DNA from: SLRI01 sp964393275 | Lineage (GTDB): Bacteria > Pseudomonadota > Alphaproteobacteria > Geminicoccales > Geminicoccaceae | Direction: 5' to 3' | Assembly (NCBI GenBank): GCA_964393275.1 | Contig: CAYMTA010000034.1 | Span: 1 to 44,224, forward strand | Length of the DNA: 44,224 nt | Shown here: positions 35,048-44,224 of the stretch, one piece after another | How the letters are laid out: every line of letters begins with the position of its first letter | Numbering within the stretch: position 1 is the first letter of the stretch | Made by a program: the position numbers and the translations under genes | The notes under the pieces: model-generated | What the model was told of the DNA's origin: nothing | The model's database searches: none | Seen by the model: only the letters and a program-made list of their open reading frames with translations

Positions 35048-36577
35048 TCACACGCCGTTGAGGTCGTCGAGCTGCGAGCGGATCTCCTCGCAGGCCTCCT
35101 CGGCCGTGGTCTCGCCCGCGATGCAGCGCTGCACCTCGGTCGCCACGATCTTGTGGTACTCGTTGGCCTCCGGGATCTTGGGCCCCAGCACGAAATGCGG
35201 ATCGCGGATGCCGTAGTCGTAGACCGGCTCGAAGGTCAATGCGTTCGGCATGGTGGTCGGCCGCTGGCGCGCCGCCTGGACCTCGGGGATCTCGAGGACG
35301 GCCTTCCTGGTCGGCGTGCCGCCGACGCCCTTGAGCACGTTGAACTGCGTGTTCTTCGAGGTCGACCAGATGGCGAAGAGATAGGCGGCGCGCTGCAGCT
35401 CCTCGGACGCCCCGGCATTGATGCCGATGCCGCCGATGCCGCAATTGCAGCCGTTGACCGCCTCGCCGCCATTGACGATCCAGTCCGCCTCGCCGAGAGG
35501 GCACACGCCGTAGCCGGTCTTGCCGCCGGCCGCGCGGCTGGTCGTCTCGTCCTCGATCGAGGCGGCGAACTCGTGATACTGGACCTGCATGGCGATTTGC
35601 CCGGCCTGGTAGAGCGTGTTCAGCTCGAGCGTCGCGTTGGCGAGGTTGTCGGGATGGCTGACGTCGGCCTGATCCTTGAACTTCTGCATGACCAGGATCG
35701 ACTGCTCGTCGCCCCAGCGCGTCGGACCGGGCTCGCGGCTGCCGAGCTTGTCGTCGATGTCGAAATCGGTCCAGCGGCCATGCGCGAACTGCATCCGCTG
35801 GATGTCGAGCTGCGTCGTCCAGGCGAAGCTGCCCTGGTGCTGGGCATAGCCGTAGGGGACGTCCTCGCGGCCGCTCTCGCGCAGCTTCTTGAAGAAGGTG
35901 GCGAAATCCTGGACGTTCTTCCAGGTCGTCTCGGCGTTGAACTCCATCCGATAGCCGTACTCGGCCTCGAAGTCGGGGCTGAGCTGCTCGAAGAGGTCCT
36001 TGCGGTAGAAGGTGCAGGCGACGGCGCAGTCATAGGGGAAGGCGACGATCCGGCCCTCGTCGTAATAGACGCCGCAGGCATAGAGGAAGTTCTCGAACCA
36101 GGCATCCTGACCGGAGCCGTCCGGATCCTGGGGCAGGGTGTCGTCGGCCATGAACTGGGTCAGGTCGGCGAAGAAATCGGCGAAGGGCGCGCCGATCGGC
36201 TTGTCCTGGACATAGCCGAGCTGGAAATCGGCGGTGCCGCTGCGCAGGTCGATGCCGAGCTTCTGCTGCACCACAGGCAGATCGTCGGTGAGGATCTCCA
36301 CCTGGATGCCGGTCAGGTCGTAGAACGGCTGGAGATTGTCACGAATGGCGAAGGAGGGCGGCGTGTTCTCGCTCATGAAGACCAGCTTCGAGCCCTCGAA
36401 CTGGCGCCACTTGGCCGCGTCGGACGACTGCGCGTAGGCCGGTCGGCGGGTGATGACCGAGTTCAGGCCGACGGCGATCGAGCCGGCGCCCAGGGCGGTG
36501 GCGGCACCGCCGCCGAGCTCCAGGAACTTGCGGCGGCCGACCCGCCGGAACAGCGCATTCTTGGGGGTGTGGAACAT
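35048..36577 (-). CDS. ABC transporter substrate-binding protein, Tat-exported
   Basis: The 509-residue protein starts with a twin-arginine signal: GRRKFLELGGGAATALGAGSIAVGL, with likely cleavage after RPAYA. Export in folded form is therefore likely. The mature part has the family-1 extracellular solute-binding fold (FEGSKLVFMSENTPPSFAIRD; VNGGEAVNGCNCGIGGIGINAG; FAIWSTSKNTQFNVLKGVGGTPTR). At about 475 mature residues it is longer than maltose-type binding proteins. The ligand is unknown; operon context suggests a small diol or a polyol. The ATG at 36577 is fixed by GGGAGG 6 bases upstream. It is the first gene of the operon, about 98 bases after a tandem palindrome. Confidence 0.9.
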   Translation of the reverse strand: MFHTPKNALFRRVGRRKFLELGGGAATALGAGSIAVGLNSVITRRPAYAQSSDAAKWRQFEGSKLVFMSENTPPSFAIRDNLQPFYDLTGIQVEILTDDLPVVQQKLGIDLRSGTADFQLGYVQDKPIGAPFADFFADLTQFMADDTLPQDPDGSGQDAWFENFLYACGVYYDEGRIVAFPYDCAVACTFYRKDLFEQLSPDFEAEYGYRMEFNAETTWKNVQDFATFFKKLRESGREDVPYGYAQHQGSFAWTTQLDIQRMQFAHGRWTDFDIDDKLGSREPGPTRWGDEQSILVMQKFKDQADVSHPDNLANATLELNTLYQAGQIAMQVQYHEFAASIEDETTSRAAGGKTGYGVCPLGEADWIVNGGEAVNGCNCGIGGIGINAGASEELQRAAYLFAIWSTSKNTQFNVLKGVGGTPTRKAVLEIPEVQAARQRPTTMPNALTFEPVYDYGIRDPHFVLGPKIPEANEYHKIVATEVQRCIAGETTAEEACEEIRSQLDDLNGV

Positions 36578-36674
36578 GGCGGCCTCCCTGTTGCGGGCAG
36601 GGGCCGGCAGCCACACCGACCTCGACCGACCACTGTCGCTCGAGCAGGTGCCGTGCCCTCCCCTGTTCCCTGAT

Positions 36675-36711
36675 GGCACGGAACATCCGTTCCGTGCCGG
36701 AACTTTGGTTC
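36675..36711. promoter_or_regulatory. Tandem palindromic operator at the ABC/bdh/aco operon promoter
   Basis: Site 1 (36675-36698) is a perfect 10-bp inverted repeat GGCACGGAAC, ATCC, GTTCCGTGCC. Site 2 (36699-36711) repeats the core as GGAAC, TTTG, GTTC. Their centres are 19 bases apart, on the same DNA stretch just after the predicted transcription start, so a dimeric repressor responding to the imported substrate is the simplest reading. No regulator gene is in the window to match it. Confidence 0.6.
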
Positions 36712-36718
36712 ACTCACC

Positions 36719-36746
36719 ATTAGGAGGGGTCGCCGATCCCTGTCAA
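36719..36746 (-). promoter_or_regulatory. Sigma-70-type promoter of the ABC transporter operon
   Basis: Minus strand: TTGACA (36746-36741, exact consensus), 16 bases, CCTAAT (36724-36719, 4 of 6). A start near 36712 would place the tandem palindrome at about +1 to +38, a repressing position, and give a leader of about 135 bases. Confidence 0.5.
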
Positions 36747-36773
36747 TGGCCGCACCCCAGACCGGCGATCTCT

Positions 36774-37289
36774 TCAGAACGCCGCCGGGGTCGGACACCG
36801 CCACCCGCCGCCCTCCTCGACGAAGCCGGCCTCGCGGACCTGCTGGTCGAGGGCCGCGCGGGCCCGTTCCTCGACGCAGGCGCCGGCCTCGAGCAGCACG
36901 TCGGCGCAGCCGCGCCGGCGCGCCGTCTGCAGCACGCTGGCCACGAGCGCATCGAGCGAGCGATGCGGCCGGCCGAGCTCGAGCCAGCGCAGCCGGTCGA
37001 CCACCAGCCGCGGCCGGCTGTCCGGCGCCGTTCCGCGTTTGTGAAAGAACAGGGCCAGCGTCAGGCCGGCCAGGCACTGCACGATGACGACGCCGCCACC
37101 GCTCGATGCGGCTGCCAGACGGTCGCGCGCATCCCGCAGCCAGAAGGCGGCCTCGGTGCCGCCGGGATCGGCGGCCAGCACCAGAGGCAGCACCTCGCCG
37201 ATCCGCTCCGCCTCGAGATCGCGCCAGAACCAGGGCATGCCGCCAATCGGCAGCGTGAAGGACGGAACAGCGGGTGCGAGGGCGATCAT
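36774..37289 (-). CDS. Hypothetical protein, possibly GNAT-like
   Basis: The 171-residue product is not recognised with confidence. It is soluble, with no signal or membrane span. The run SSGGGVVIVQCLAGLTLALFF followed by LVVDRLRWLELGRPHRSLDALVASVL and a C-terminal VREAGFVEEGGGW has the strand-strand-helix feel and ending of GNAT acetyltransferases, but the acetyl-CoA loop (Q/RxxGxG/A) is not clear. The ATG at 37289 was chosen over a longer in-frame extension that would cross the fnr promoter. It is divergent from fnr and shares the FNR box between them, so it may be oxygen-regulated. Confidence 0.55.
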   Translation of the reverse strand: MIALAPAVPSFTLPIGGMPWFWRDLEAERIGEVLPLVLAADPGGTEAAFWLRDARDRLAAASSGGGVVIVQCLAGLTLALFFHKRGTAPDSRPRLVVDRLRWLELGRPHRSLDALVASVLQTARRRGCADVLLEAGACVEERARAALDQQVREAGFVEEGGGWRCPTPAAF

Positions 37290-37323
37290 CGCCGCAGCTT
37301 TGCCGCAGTGTCGAGGTGCTGCA

Positions 37324-37337
37324 TTGACCCATATCAA
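37324..37337. promoter_or_regulatory. FNR/FixK-type binding box in the fnr upstream region
   Basis: TTGACCCATATCAA matches the FNR consensus TTGAT-N4-ATCAA at 9 of 10 defined positions. For fnr (start 37411) the half TTGACC can also serve as a -35 box, with a weak -10 TAAATA at 37348-37353. The box would then overlap the promoter, as in autorepression of E. coli fnr. It also lies 35 bases before the divergent gene at 37289. Confidence 0.75.
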
Positions 37338-37410
37338 CGCCAATGCGTAAATAAGCCTCGGCAGGCTCGGTGCTCTCGGCTCGGGCGGTCGCGGGAAGGA
37401 TCGCTTCATC

Positions 37411-38121
37411 ATGGAACGGCAGCAGACCAACTGTTGCGGCGCTCTGGTCGACTGCGCGAATTGCGACATTCGGCCACTCGCCATCTGCGGCGCCCTCGCC
37501 CCCATCGCCATCGGCAAGCTGGCGGCGATCTCCGGCACGCGGCGCGTCGAGGCGGGCGCCCAGCTCATCCAGGAGGGCGAGCCGGCCCGCGAGGTCTTCA
37601 CCCTCACCGAGGGCATGCTCAAGGTTTACAAGCTGATGCCGGACGGCCGCCGGCAGATCACCGGCTTCATGTTCCCGGGCGATCTCGTCGGCCTCGCCTA
37701 CGGCGACAGCTACATCTACAGCGCTGAGGCGATCACCGGCATCACCACCTGCCGCATGCGGCGCGGCAGCCTCCTCGCCCTGATGGCGGACCATCCGGAG
37801 CTCGAGCATCGCCTGCTCAGCCGCGCCAGCAACGAGCTCGCCGCCGCCCAGGCGCAGATGCTGCTGCTCGGCCGCAAGACCGCGCGCGAGCGCGTCGCGA
37901 GCTTCCTCGTCGGCCTCGCCGAGCGCCTGGGTGTGGCCCAGGGCGAGCCCCTGGCGCTGCCGATGAACCGGGGCGACATCGCCGATTTCCTCGGCCTCAC
38001 CATCGAGACCGTGAGCCGCACCCTGACGCTGATGCGCAAGGCCGGCCTGATCGCCCTGCCGGACAAGCATTCGGTGACGATCACCTGCATGGACGGCCTC
38101 GGCCGCGCCTCGGGCGACTGA
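37411..38121 (+). CDS. fnr: FNR/FnrL-type oxygen-sensing transcriptional regulator
   Basis: FNR senses oxygen through a 4Fe-4S cluster and controls anaerobic or microaerobic genes. The 236-residue protein has N-terminal cluster cysteines at 15, 18 and 26 (DCANCDIRPLAICG, spacing C-x2-C-x7-C as in alphaproteobacterial FnrL) and the fourth at 114 (TTCRMRRG). A cyclic-nucleotide-type effector domain (about 40-145), a dimer helix and a winged HTH follow. The recognition helix LGLTIETVSRTLTLM has the E-x2-SR pattern that reads TTGAT boxes, and such a box lies 74 bases upstream. Two extra cysteines at 8 and 9 are also present. The lipoprotein gene follows 5 bases after its stop. Confidence 0.95.
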   Translation: MERQQTNCCGALVDCANCDIRPLAICGALAPIAIGKLAAISGTRRVEAGAQLIQEGEPAREVFTLTEGMLKVYKLMPDGRRQITGFMFPGDLVGLAYGDSYIYSAEAITGITTCRMRRGSLLALMADHPELEHRLLSRASNELAAAQAQMLLLGRKTARERVASFLVGLAERLGVAQGEPLALPMNRGDIADFLGLTIETVSRTLTLMRKAGLIALPDKHSVTITCMDGLGRASGD

Positions 38122-38126
38122 GAGCC

Positions 38127-38726
38127 GTGCGCCTCGGCGGCAAAACGGCGCTCGCCGCCGCCCTTCTTGGCCTGCTCGTCGCCTGTGCCAAGCCCGAGCC
38201 GCCGCCACCACCTCCCCCGCCACCGGCGCCGACCCCGCCGCCGGTCATGCAGCCGCCGCCGACCCTCGATCCCGCCACCCGCGTCGACCGCCTCTGCCGC
38301 CCGCTGCTGCGCATCGTCGACGCCGAGGCCAGCGGCTTCGCGAGCCTGCGCGCGGCACCGGCCGGCGAGCGCGCCTGGCAGGGCAGCGCCATTCCCGACG
38401 GCTTCTACGCCTGCGAGATCGACGGCCGGAGCAACCCCGGAGCGCAATATGTCTGCCGCGGCAGCCGCATCACCGGCGGCCGGGCCGAGCTCCTGGTCGA
38501 CGAGTTCGACCGCATCGCCGGCGACCTCGACACCTGCCTCGCCCGCGCCGAATGGTTCCCGCGCAACTGGCAGCGCGGCCACGTGATGCAGTTCGCCGGC
38601 GGCGAGCGCCAGCTCGTCTGGCGCGACCTCGCCCCCAATCCCCGCCCCGCCATCGCCCTCAACATCGAGGAGGAGATCGGCACCCGAACCTACTTCCTCC
38701 GCCTCGCCACCTTCACCCTTTTTTGA
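38127..38726 (+). CDS. Hypothetical lipoprotein with poly-proline linker
   Basis: The 199-residue product starts with GTG and a lipoprotein signal (AALLGLLVAC, lipid-attachment Cys at about 20). Right after the cysteine comes a proline-rich spacer (PEPPPPPPPPPAPTPPP) that could reach across peptidoglycan. The rest (about 50-199) is a compact domain with four further cysteines (DRLCRPL, FYACEIDG, QYVCRG, DTCLARAEW), likely two disulfides. No known family is recognised. It lies 5 bases after fnr and is probably cotranscribed with it. It converges on the coiled-coil gene with one base between stops. Confidence 0.75.
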   Translation: MRLGGKTALAAALLGLLVACAKPEPPPPPPPPPAPTPPPVMQPPPTLDPATRVDRLCRPLLRIVDAEASGFASLRAAPAGERAWQGSAIPDGFYACEIDGRSNPGAQYVCRGSRITGGRAELLVDEFDRIAGDLDTCLARAEWFPRNWQRGHVMQFAGGERQLVWRDLAPNPRPAIALNIEEEIGTRTYFLRLATFTLF

Positions 38727-38727
38727 A

Positions 38728-39069
38728 TCAGGTTCCGGGCCCGTCGCCGCCCGCCCGCCGGTGATCCAGCACGGGCTTGCCCGCCTTTGGCGCCAGCCGG
38801 TCGACCTGCACGGCGAGCTGGCGCAATTCGCCATAGAGCTGGCCCTGCACGCTATTGACGATCGCCTGGGTCTCCTTGACCGCTTCGAGCTTGATCTCGG
38901 CCCGCGCCTCGCGCAGGCCCGCCTCGACCTCCCGCACCCGCCGATCCAGCGATGCCACGGCATCCGCCAACTGGCGCTGCCCCTGCTCCAGGTTCTCGAT
39001 CTTGGCGAAGGCCCTGCGGACGTCCGCGATCAGATCGGCAGCCTTGAGGATCGTCTCGAAGCCAGCCAC
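38728..39069 (-). CDS. Small coiled-coil protein, function unknown
   Basis: The 113-residue protein is almost all predicted coiled coil: FAKIENLEQGQRQLADAVASL and VREVEAGLREARAEIKLEAV, then VNSVQGQLYGELRQLAVQVDRL. It has a basic Gly-rich tail and no signal peptide or membrane span. The start is GTG at 39069, 3 bases after the stop of the next gene upstream, so the two form a pair. Regular heptads support a real gene; the role is unknown. Confidence 0.6.
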   Translation of the reverse strand: MAGFETILKAADLIADVRRAFAKIENLEQGQRQLADAVASLDRRVREVEAGLREARAEIKLEAVKETQAIVNSVQGQLYGELRQLAVQVDRLAPKAGKPVLDHRRAGGDGPGT

Positions 39070-39072
39070 GGG

Positions 39073-39474
39073 TCAGGATCGTCCGACGGCCGGGCATCTT
39101 TCCGAGACATAGGCGAGTGTCTCGTCCAGGGATCGCGACCGCTCGGCAGCTTCGGCGCGCAGCGCCACCATATTGGCCACCAGCCATTCGGCCTCGCTCA
39201 TCGTTAAGATGCCGTCCTCCGGCCGATCCTGCCGGACGTCTTCTGGCCCCTTGCCAAAAATTGCCAGCAACAGCCGTTCCTCCGGCGTCATCGCTCCAGC
39301 TTTGGCAGCATGGGAACGGCGGCCTGCCGTGGTCGCGCCTTCGGCCTGTCGTTCGGCTGCCGGCACGCCAACGCCGATAAGCACGCGGTCACCCTCGCGC
39401 CAGACCTCGATTGCGGCCTCGGGCCGGTCTTGCGCTTTGCCTTCCGGCTGCTTGACGGACTTCACTTCGGCCAC
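39073..39474 (-). CDS. Hypothetical protein
   Basis: From GTG 39474 this gives 133 residues, with a basic N-terminal part (VKSVKQPEGKAQDRP), a short strand-like stretch (EAAIEVWREGDRVLIGVGV) and a C-terminal helical part (MTPEERLLLAIFGKGPEDV; MSEAEWLVANMVALRAEAAER). The start is uncertain: ATG 39291 with GGAG close by would give only the C-terminal 72 residues, and ATG 39525 a longer form. No family is recognised. It pairs with the coiled-coil gene 3 bases downstream. Confidence 0.45.
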   Translation of the reverse strand: MAEVKSVKQPEGKAQDRPEAAIEVWREGDRVLIGVGVPAAERQAEGATTAGRRSHAAKAGAMTPEERLLLAIFGKGPEDVRQDRPEDGILTMSEAEWLVANMVALRAEAAERSRSLDETLAYVSERCPAVGRS

Positions 39475-39561
39475 TCCATGGGACGTCCAGCAGAGCATAC
39501 ACGATGGCAAGCTCGGCGTCAGCAAATGGCCGCTCCGCGTTGCGCGTGCCGATCACCCCGC

Positions 39562-39589
39562 TTGACCCGGCCTCCGCCTCCGCTACCAT
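39562..39589 (+). promoter_or_regulatory. Sigma-70-type promoter of the gcv operon
   Basis: TTGACC (5 of 6 matches), 16 bases, TACCAT (4 of 6). Transcription would start near 39596, a few bases before the glycine riboswitch, which supports the call. Bases 39475-39561 upstream hold nothing recognisable. Confidence 0.6.
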
Positions 39590-39599
39590 CCGTCCCGGC

Positions 39600-39797
39600 T
39601 GCAATCGCCCGTGGGAGAGTCCGTCTCGGCCATTGGCCGGGCCGGCGCCGAAGGAGCAACCGCCCCGGAAACTCTCAGGCACCAGGACCGCGAGCGAGTT
39701 GGCCCTCTGGAGAGCGGATGCATCTGCATCCCACCGACGGGGAAGACGGCGGGTTTCGGCCTTCCGTCTGAATCTCTCAGGTCTTGGACAGAGGGGG
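39600..39797 (+). promoter_or_regulatory. Tandem glycine riboswitch (gcvT element)
   Basis: Two glycine aptamers lie in series in the gcvT leader. Aptamer 1 (about 39605-39706) has GGGAGAGTCC, GCGCCGAAGGAGCAA and GGAAACTCTCAGGCACCAGG. Aptamer 2 (about 39709-39797) has CTCTGGAGAGC, CACCGACGGGGAAGACG, CTGAATCTCTCAGGT and GGACAGAGGGG. These conserved blocks in this order define the gcvT motif. Glycine binding generally turns on glycine-cleavage genes, using excess glycine as a carbon source and one-carbon donor. Exact ends need a covariance-model search. Confidence 0.93.
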
Positions 39798-39838
39798 CTT
39801 CGTCGCGGGAGAGCCGTGTCCCGCAGCGAAGGTCCCGC
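39798..39838 (+). promoter_or_regulatory. Candidate expression platform of the glycine riboswitch
   Basis: CTTCG (39798-39802) pairs with CGAAG (39827-39831), and GCGGGA (39805-39810) with TCCCGC (39819-39824), forming a strong hairpin directly after aptamer 2. A second TCCCGC at 39833-39838 offers an alternative partner. There is no T-run, so Rho-dependent termination or translational control is more likely than an intrinsic terminator. Confidence 0.45.
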
Positions 39839-39868
39839 TGGCGCCACCCGAGCCGAGGTCCAGAGCCC

Positions 39869-40963
39869 GTGCCCGATCCGAAAACGACGCCGCTAGACGC
39901 CCTGCACCGCGAGCTCGGTGCCCGCATGGTCGACTTCGCCGGCTGGTCGATGCCGGTCCAGTACCCGAAGGGCATCCTCAAGGAGCATCTCTGGACGCGG
40001 ACCAAGGCCTCGCTCTTCGACGTCTCGCACATGGGCCAGATCAGCATGCCCGGCGCCGATGCCGCGGCCGCCATCGAAAGCCTCGTGCCGGCCGACATCC
40101 AGGCCTTGAAGCCCGGCCGCGCCCGCTACACCCAGTTCACCACCGAGGATGGCGGGATCATCGACGATCTGATCGTCACCGCCACCGATGACGGGCTCTA
40201 CCTCGTCGTCAATGCCGGCGGCCGCGATTCCGACCTTGCCCATCTCGAGCAGCATCTGCCGGGCTCGAGGATCGAGCTCCTCGCCGACCGCGCCCTCCTG
40301 GCGCTGCAGGGCCCGGCCGCCTCGACCGTGCTCGCCCGCCTCGCCCCCGAGGTCGAGGCGCTCCGCTTCATGTCGAGCATCGAGCTCGGCCTCGCCGGCC
40401 TCGACGCCCGCGTCTCGCGCCTCGGCTACACCGGCGAGGACGGCTTCGAGATCTCGATCCCGGCCGACCGCGCGCTCAAGCTCGCCCGCACCCTGCTCGC
40501 CGCCGAGGAGGTCGAGCCGGCCGGCCTGGGGGCCCGCGATTCGCTCCGCCTCGAGGCCGGCCTTTGCCTCTACGGCCACGACATCGACCGGACGACCAGC
40601 CCGATCGAGGCCGATCTCGCCTGGACCATCCAGAAGAGGCGCCGGGCCGAGGGCGGCTTTCCCGGCGAGGAACGCATCCTGGCCGAGCTCAGGGACGGCC
40701 CGAAGCGCCGCCTCGTCGGCATCCGCCCGGAGGGCCGCGCCCCCGCCCGCGAGGGTGCCCCCGTCAAGGACGAGGCCGGCCAGGCGATCGGCACCCTCAC
40801 CAGCGGCGGCTTCGGCCCGACCGTCGATGGCCCGATAGCGCTCGGCTACGTCGCCGCGTCGGCCGCCACGCCCGGCACGGCGCTCCAGCTCGAGGTGCGC
40901 GGCAAGGCGCTGCCGGCCCGCGTCGAGTCTCTTCCCTTCGTCCCCCACCGCTACCAGCGCTGA
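39869..40963 (+). CDS. gcvT: Glycine cleavage system aminomethyltransferase (T protein)
   Basis: GcvT moves the methylene group from the lipoyl arm of GcvH to tetrahydrofolate, releasing ammonia. The 364-residue product begins LDALHRELGARMVDFAGWSMPVQY, the standard start. It has FDVSHMGQI, the folate-binding region, GYTGEDGFEI with its functional aspartate, and LRLEAGLCLYGHDID. The start is taken as GTG at 39869, since the in-frame ORF to the left runs through the riboswitch. It is followed by gcvH after 14 bases. Confidence 0.96.
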   Translation: MPDPKTTPLDALHRELGARMVDFAGWSMPVQYPKGILKEHLWTRTKASLFDVSHMGQISMPGADAAAAIESLVPADIQALKPGRARYTQFTTEDGGIIDDLIVTATDDGLYLVVNAGGRDSDLAHLEQHLPGSRIELLADRALLALQGPAASTVLARLAPEVEALRFMSSIELGLAGLDARVSRLGYTGEDGFEISIPADRALKLARTLLAAEEVEPAGLGARDSLRLEAGLCLYGHDIDRTTSPIEADLAWTIQKRRRAEGGFPGEERILAELRDGPKRRLVGIRPEGRAPAREGAPVKDEAGQAIGTLTSGGFGPTVDGPIALGYVAASAATPGTALQLEVRGKALPARVESLPFVPHRYQR

Positions 40964-40977
40964 AGGAGCCCGAAGCC

Positions 40978-41352
40978 ATGGCCCGCTACTACACGAAGGA
41001 GCACGAGTGGCTCGACGTCACCGGCGACGTCGCCACGGTCGGGATCACCGACCACGCCCAGGAGCAGCTCGGCGACGTCGTCTTCGTCGAGCTGCCGAAG
41101 GTCGGCGCCACCGTCCAGAAGGGTGGCGACGTCGCCGTGGTCGAGAGCGTCAAGGCGGCGAGCGACATCTACGCCCCCGCCTCCGGCAAGGTGATCGAGG
41201 CCAACACCGCCATCGAGGACACCCCGGCCACGGTCAACGACGACGCCGAGGGTGCCGCCTGGTTCTTCAAGCTCGAGCTCAGCGACAAGAGCGAGCTCGA
41301 CGGCCTGATGGACGCCGACGCCTACGCCGCCTTCCTCGAGACCATCGCCTGA
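40978..41352 (+). CDS. gcvH: Glycine cleavage system H protein
   Basis: GcvH is the lipoylated carrier shuttling the aminomethyl group between P, T and L proteins. The 124-residue product has KEHEWLDVTGDVATVGITDHAQEQLGDVVFVELP. The lipoyl lysine is in VAVVESVKAASDIYAP, and the C-terminal helix ends the protein as usual. A GAAGGAG Shine-Dalgarno precedes the ATG. gcvP follows after 20 bases. Confidence 0.98.
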   Translation: MARYYTKEHEWLDVTGDVATVGITDHAQEQLGDVVFVELPKVGATVQKGGDVAVVESVKAASDIYAPASGKVIEANTAIEDTPATVNDDAEGAAWFFKLELSDKSELDGLMDADAYAAFLETIA

Positions 41353-41372
41353 CCCGCGCGGAGCACCCTTCC

Positions 41373-44224
<2,852 letters not shown>

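Noticed and set aside
36675..36698. Possible sigma-54 (-24/-12) promoter, since TGGCACG occurs and aco operons often use sigma-54
   Set aside because: The GC of the -12 box is missing at the needed 10-base spacing on both strands. The sequence is better explained as the arm of a perfect inverted repeat.

Overview
The window is a stretch of high-GC, densely packed bacterial chromosome. Gene order and protein types point to an alphaproteobacterium, probably Rhodospirillales-like: the run lysC - ptsP - RodZ-like - ispG - hisS - prfA - prmC - clpB with divergent ubiG is a familiar alphaproteobacterial order, as is comF-grxC-DUF1178 beside it. An FnrL-type FNR and a Tat-exported ABC binding protein fit. 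Species cannot be named from sequence alone. Many starts are GTG or TTG. No rRNA, tRNA, CRISPR array or insertion sequence was seen.

Layout. (1) 1-21.4 kb, all on the minus strand: housekeeping genes for translation (prfA, prmC, hisS), isoprenoid synthesis (ispG), nitrogen PTS (ptsP), lysine/threonine synthesis (lysC) and protein disaggregation (clpB, cut by the window edge, with a sigma-32-like promoter). Several genes are interleaved: an RND efflux pair, a beta-propeller/S41-like secreted pair, a Na/phosphate cotransporter and a nitronate monooxygenase-like flavoprotein. (2) 21.5-24.7 kb: ubiG and a second methyltransferase on plus, meeting comF-grxC-DUF1178 on minus, whose junctions are ATGA overlaps. 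(3) 24.7-26.7 kb: a lower-GC two-gene cassette, an OLD/AAA-type ATPase translationally coupled to a DUF4276 Toprim-like protein that is interrupted by one in-frame TGA. A perfect palindrome lies just upstream. This is the best candidate for an accessory (defence-like) system. (4) 26.7-36.7 kb, minus strand: a catabolic operon. A Tat-exported binding protein, two permeases and an ATPase are followed by a 2,3-butanediol-type dehydrogenase, acetoin dehydrogenase acoA-acoB-acoC, and an LprI-META secreted protein. A tandem operator sits at its promoter, and strong intercistronic hairpins follow the binding-protein gene and acoB. (5) 36.8-39.5 kb: fnr with an FNR box over its own likely promoter, flanked by small genes of unknown function. 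(6) 39.5-44.2 kb, plus strand: a sigma-70-like promoter, a tandem glycine riboswitch, then gcvT-gcvH-gcvP (gcvP cut by the window edge).

How parts work together. The 26.7-36.7 kb operon reads as uptake of a diol or polyol, oxidation by the dehydrogenase, and thiamine-diphosphate-dependent cleavage of acetoin to acetaldehyde and acetyl-CoA. The E3 subunit and a dedicated regulator are not in the window. The gcv operon is the glycine cleavage system switched on by glycine through its leader. Both ends of the window cut genes (clpB at the left, gcvP at the right), each probably within a few tens of codons of its stop.
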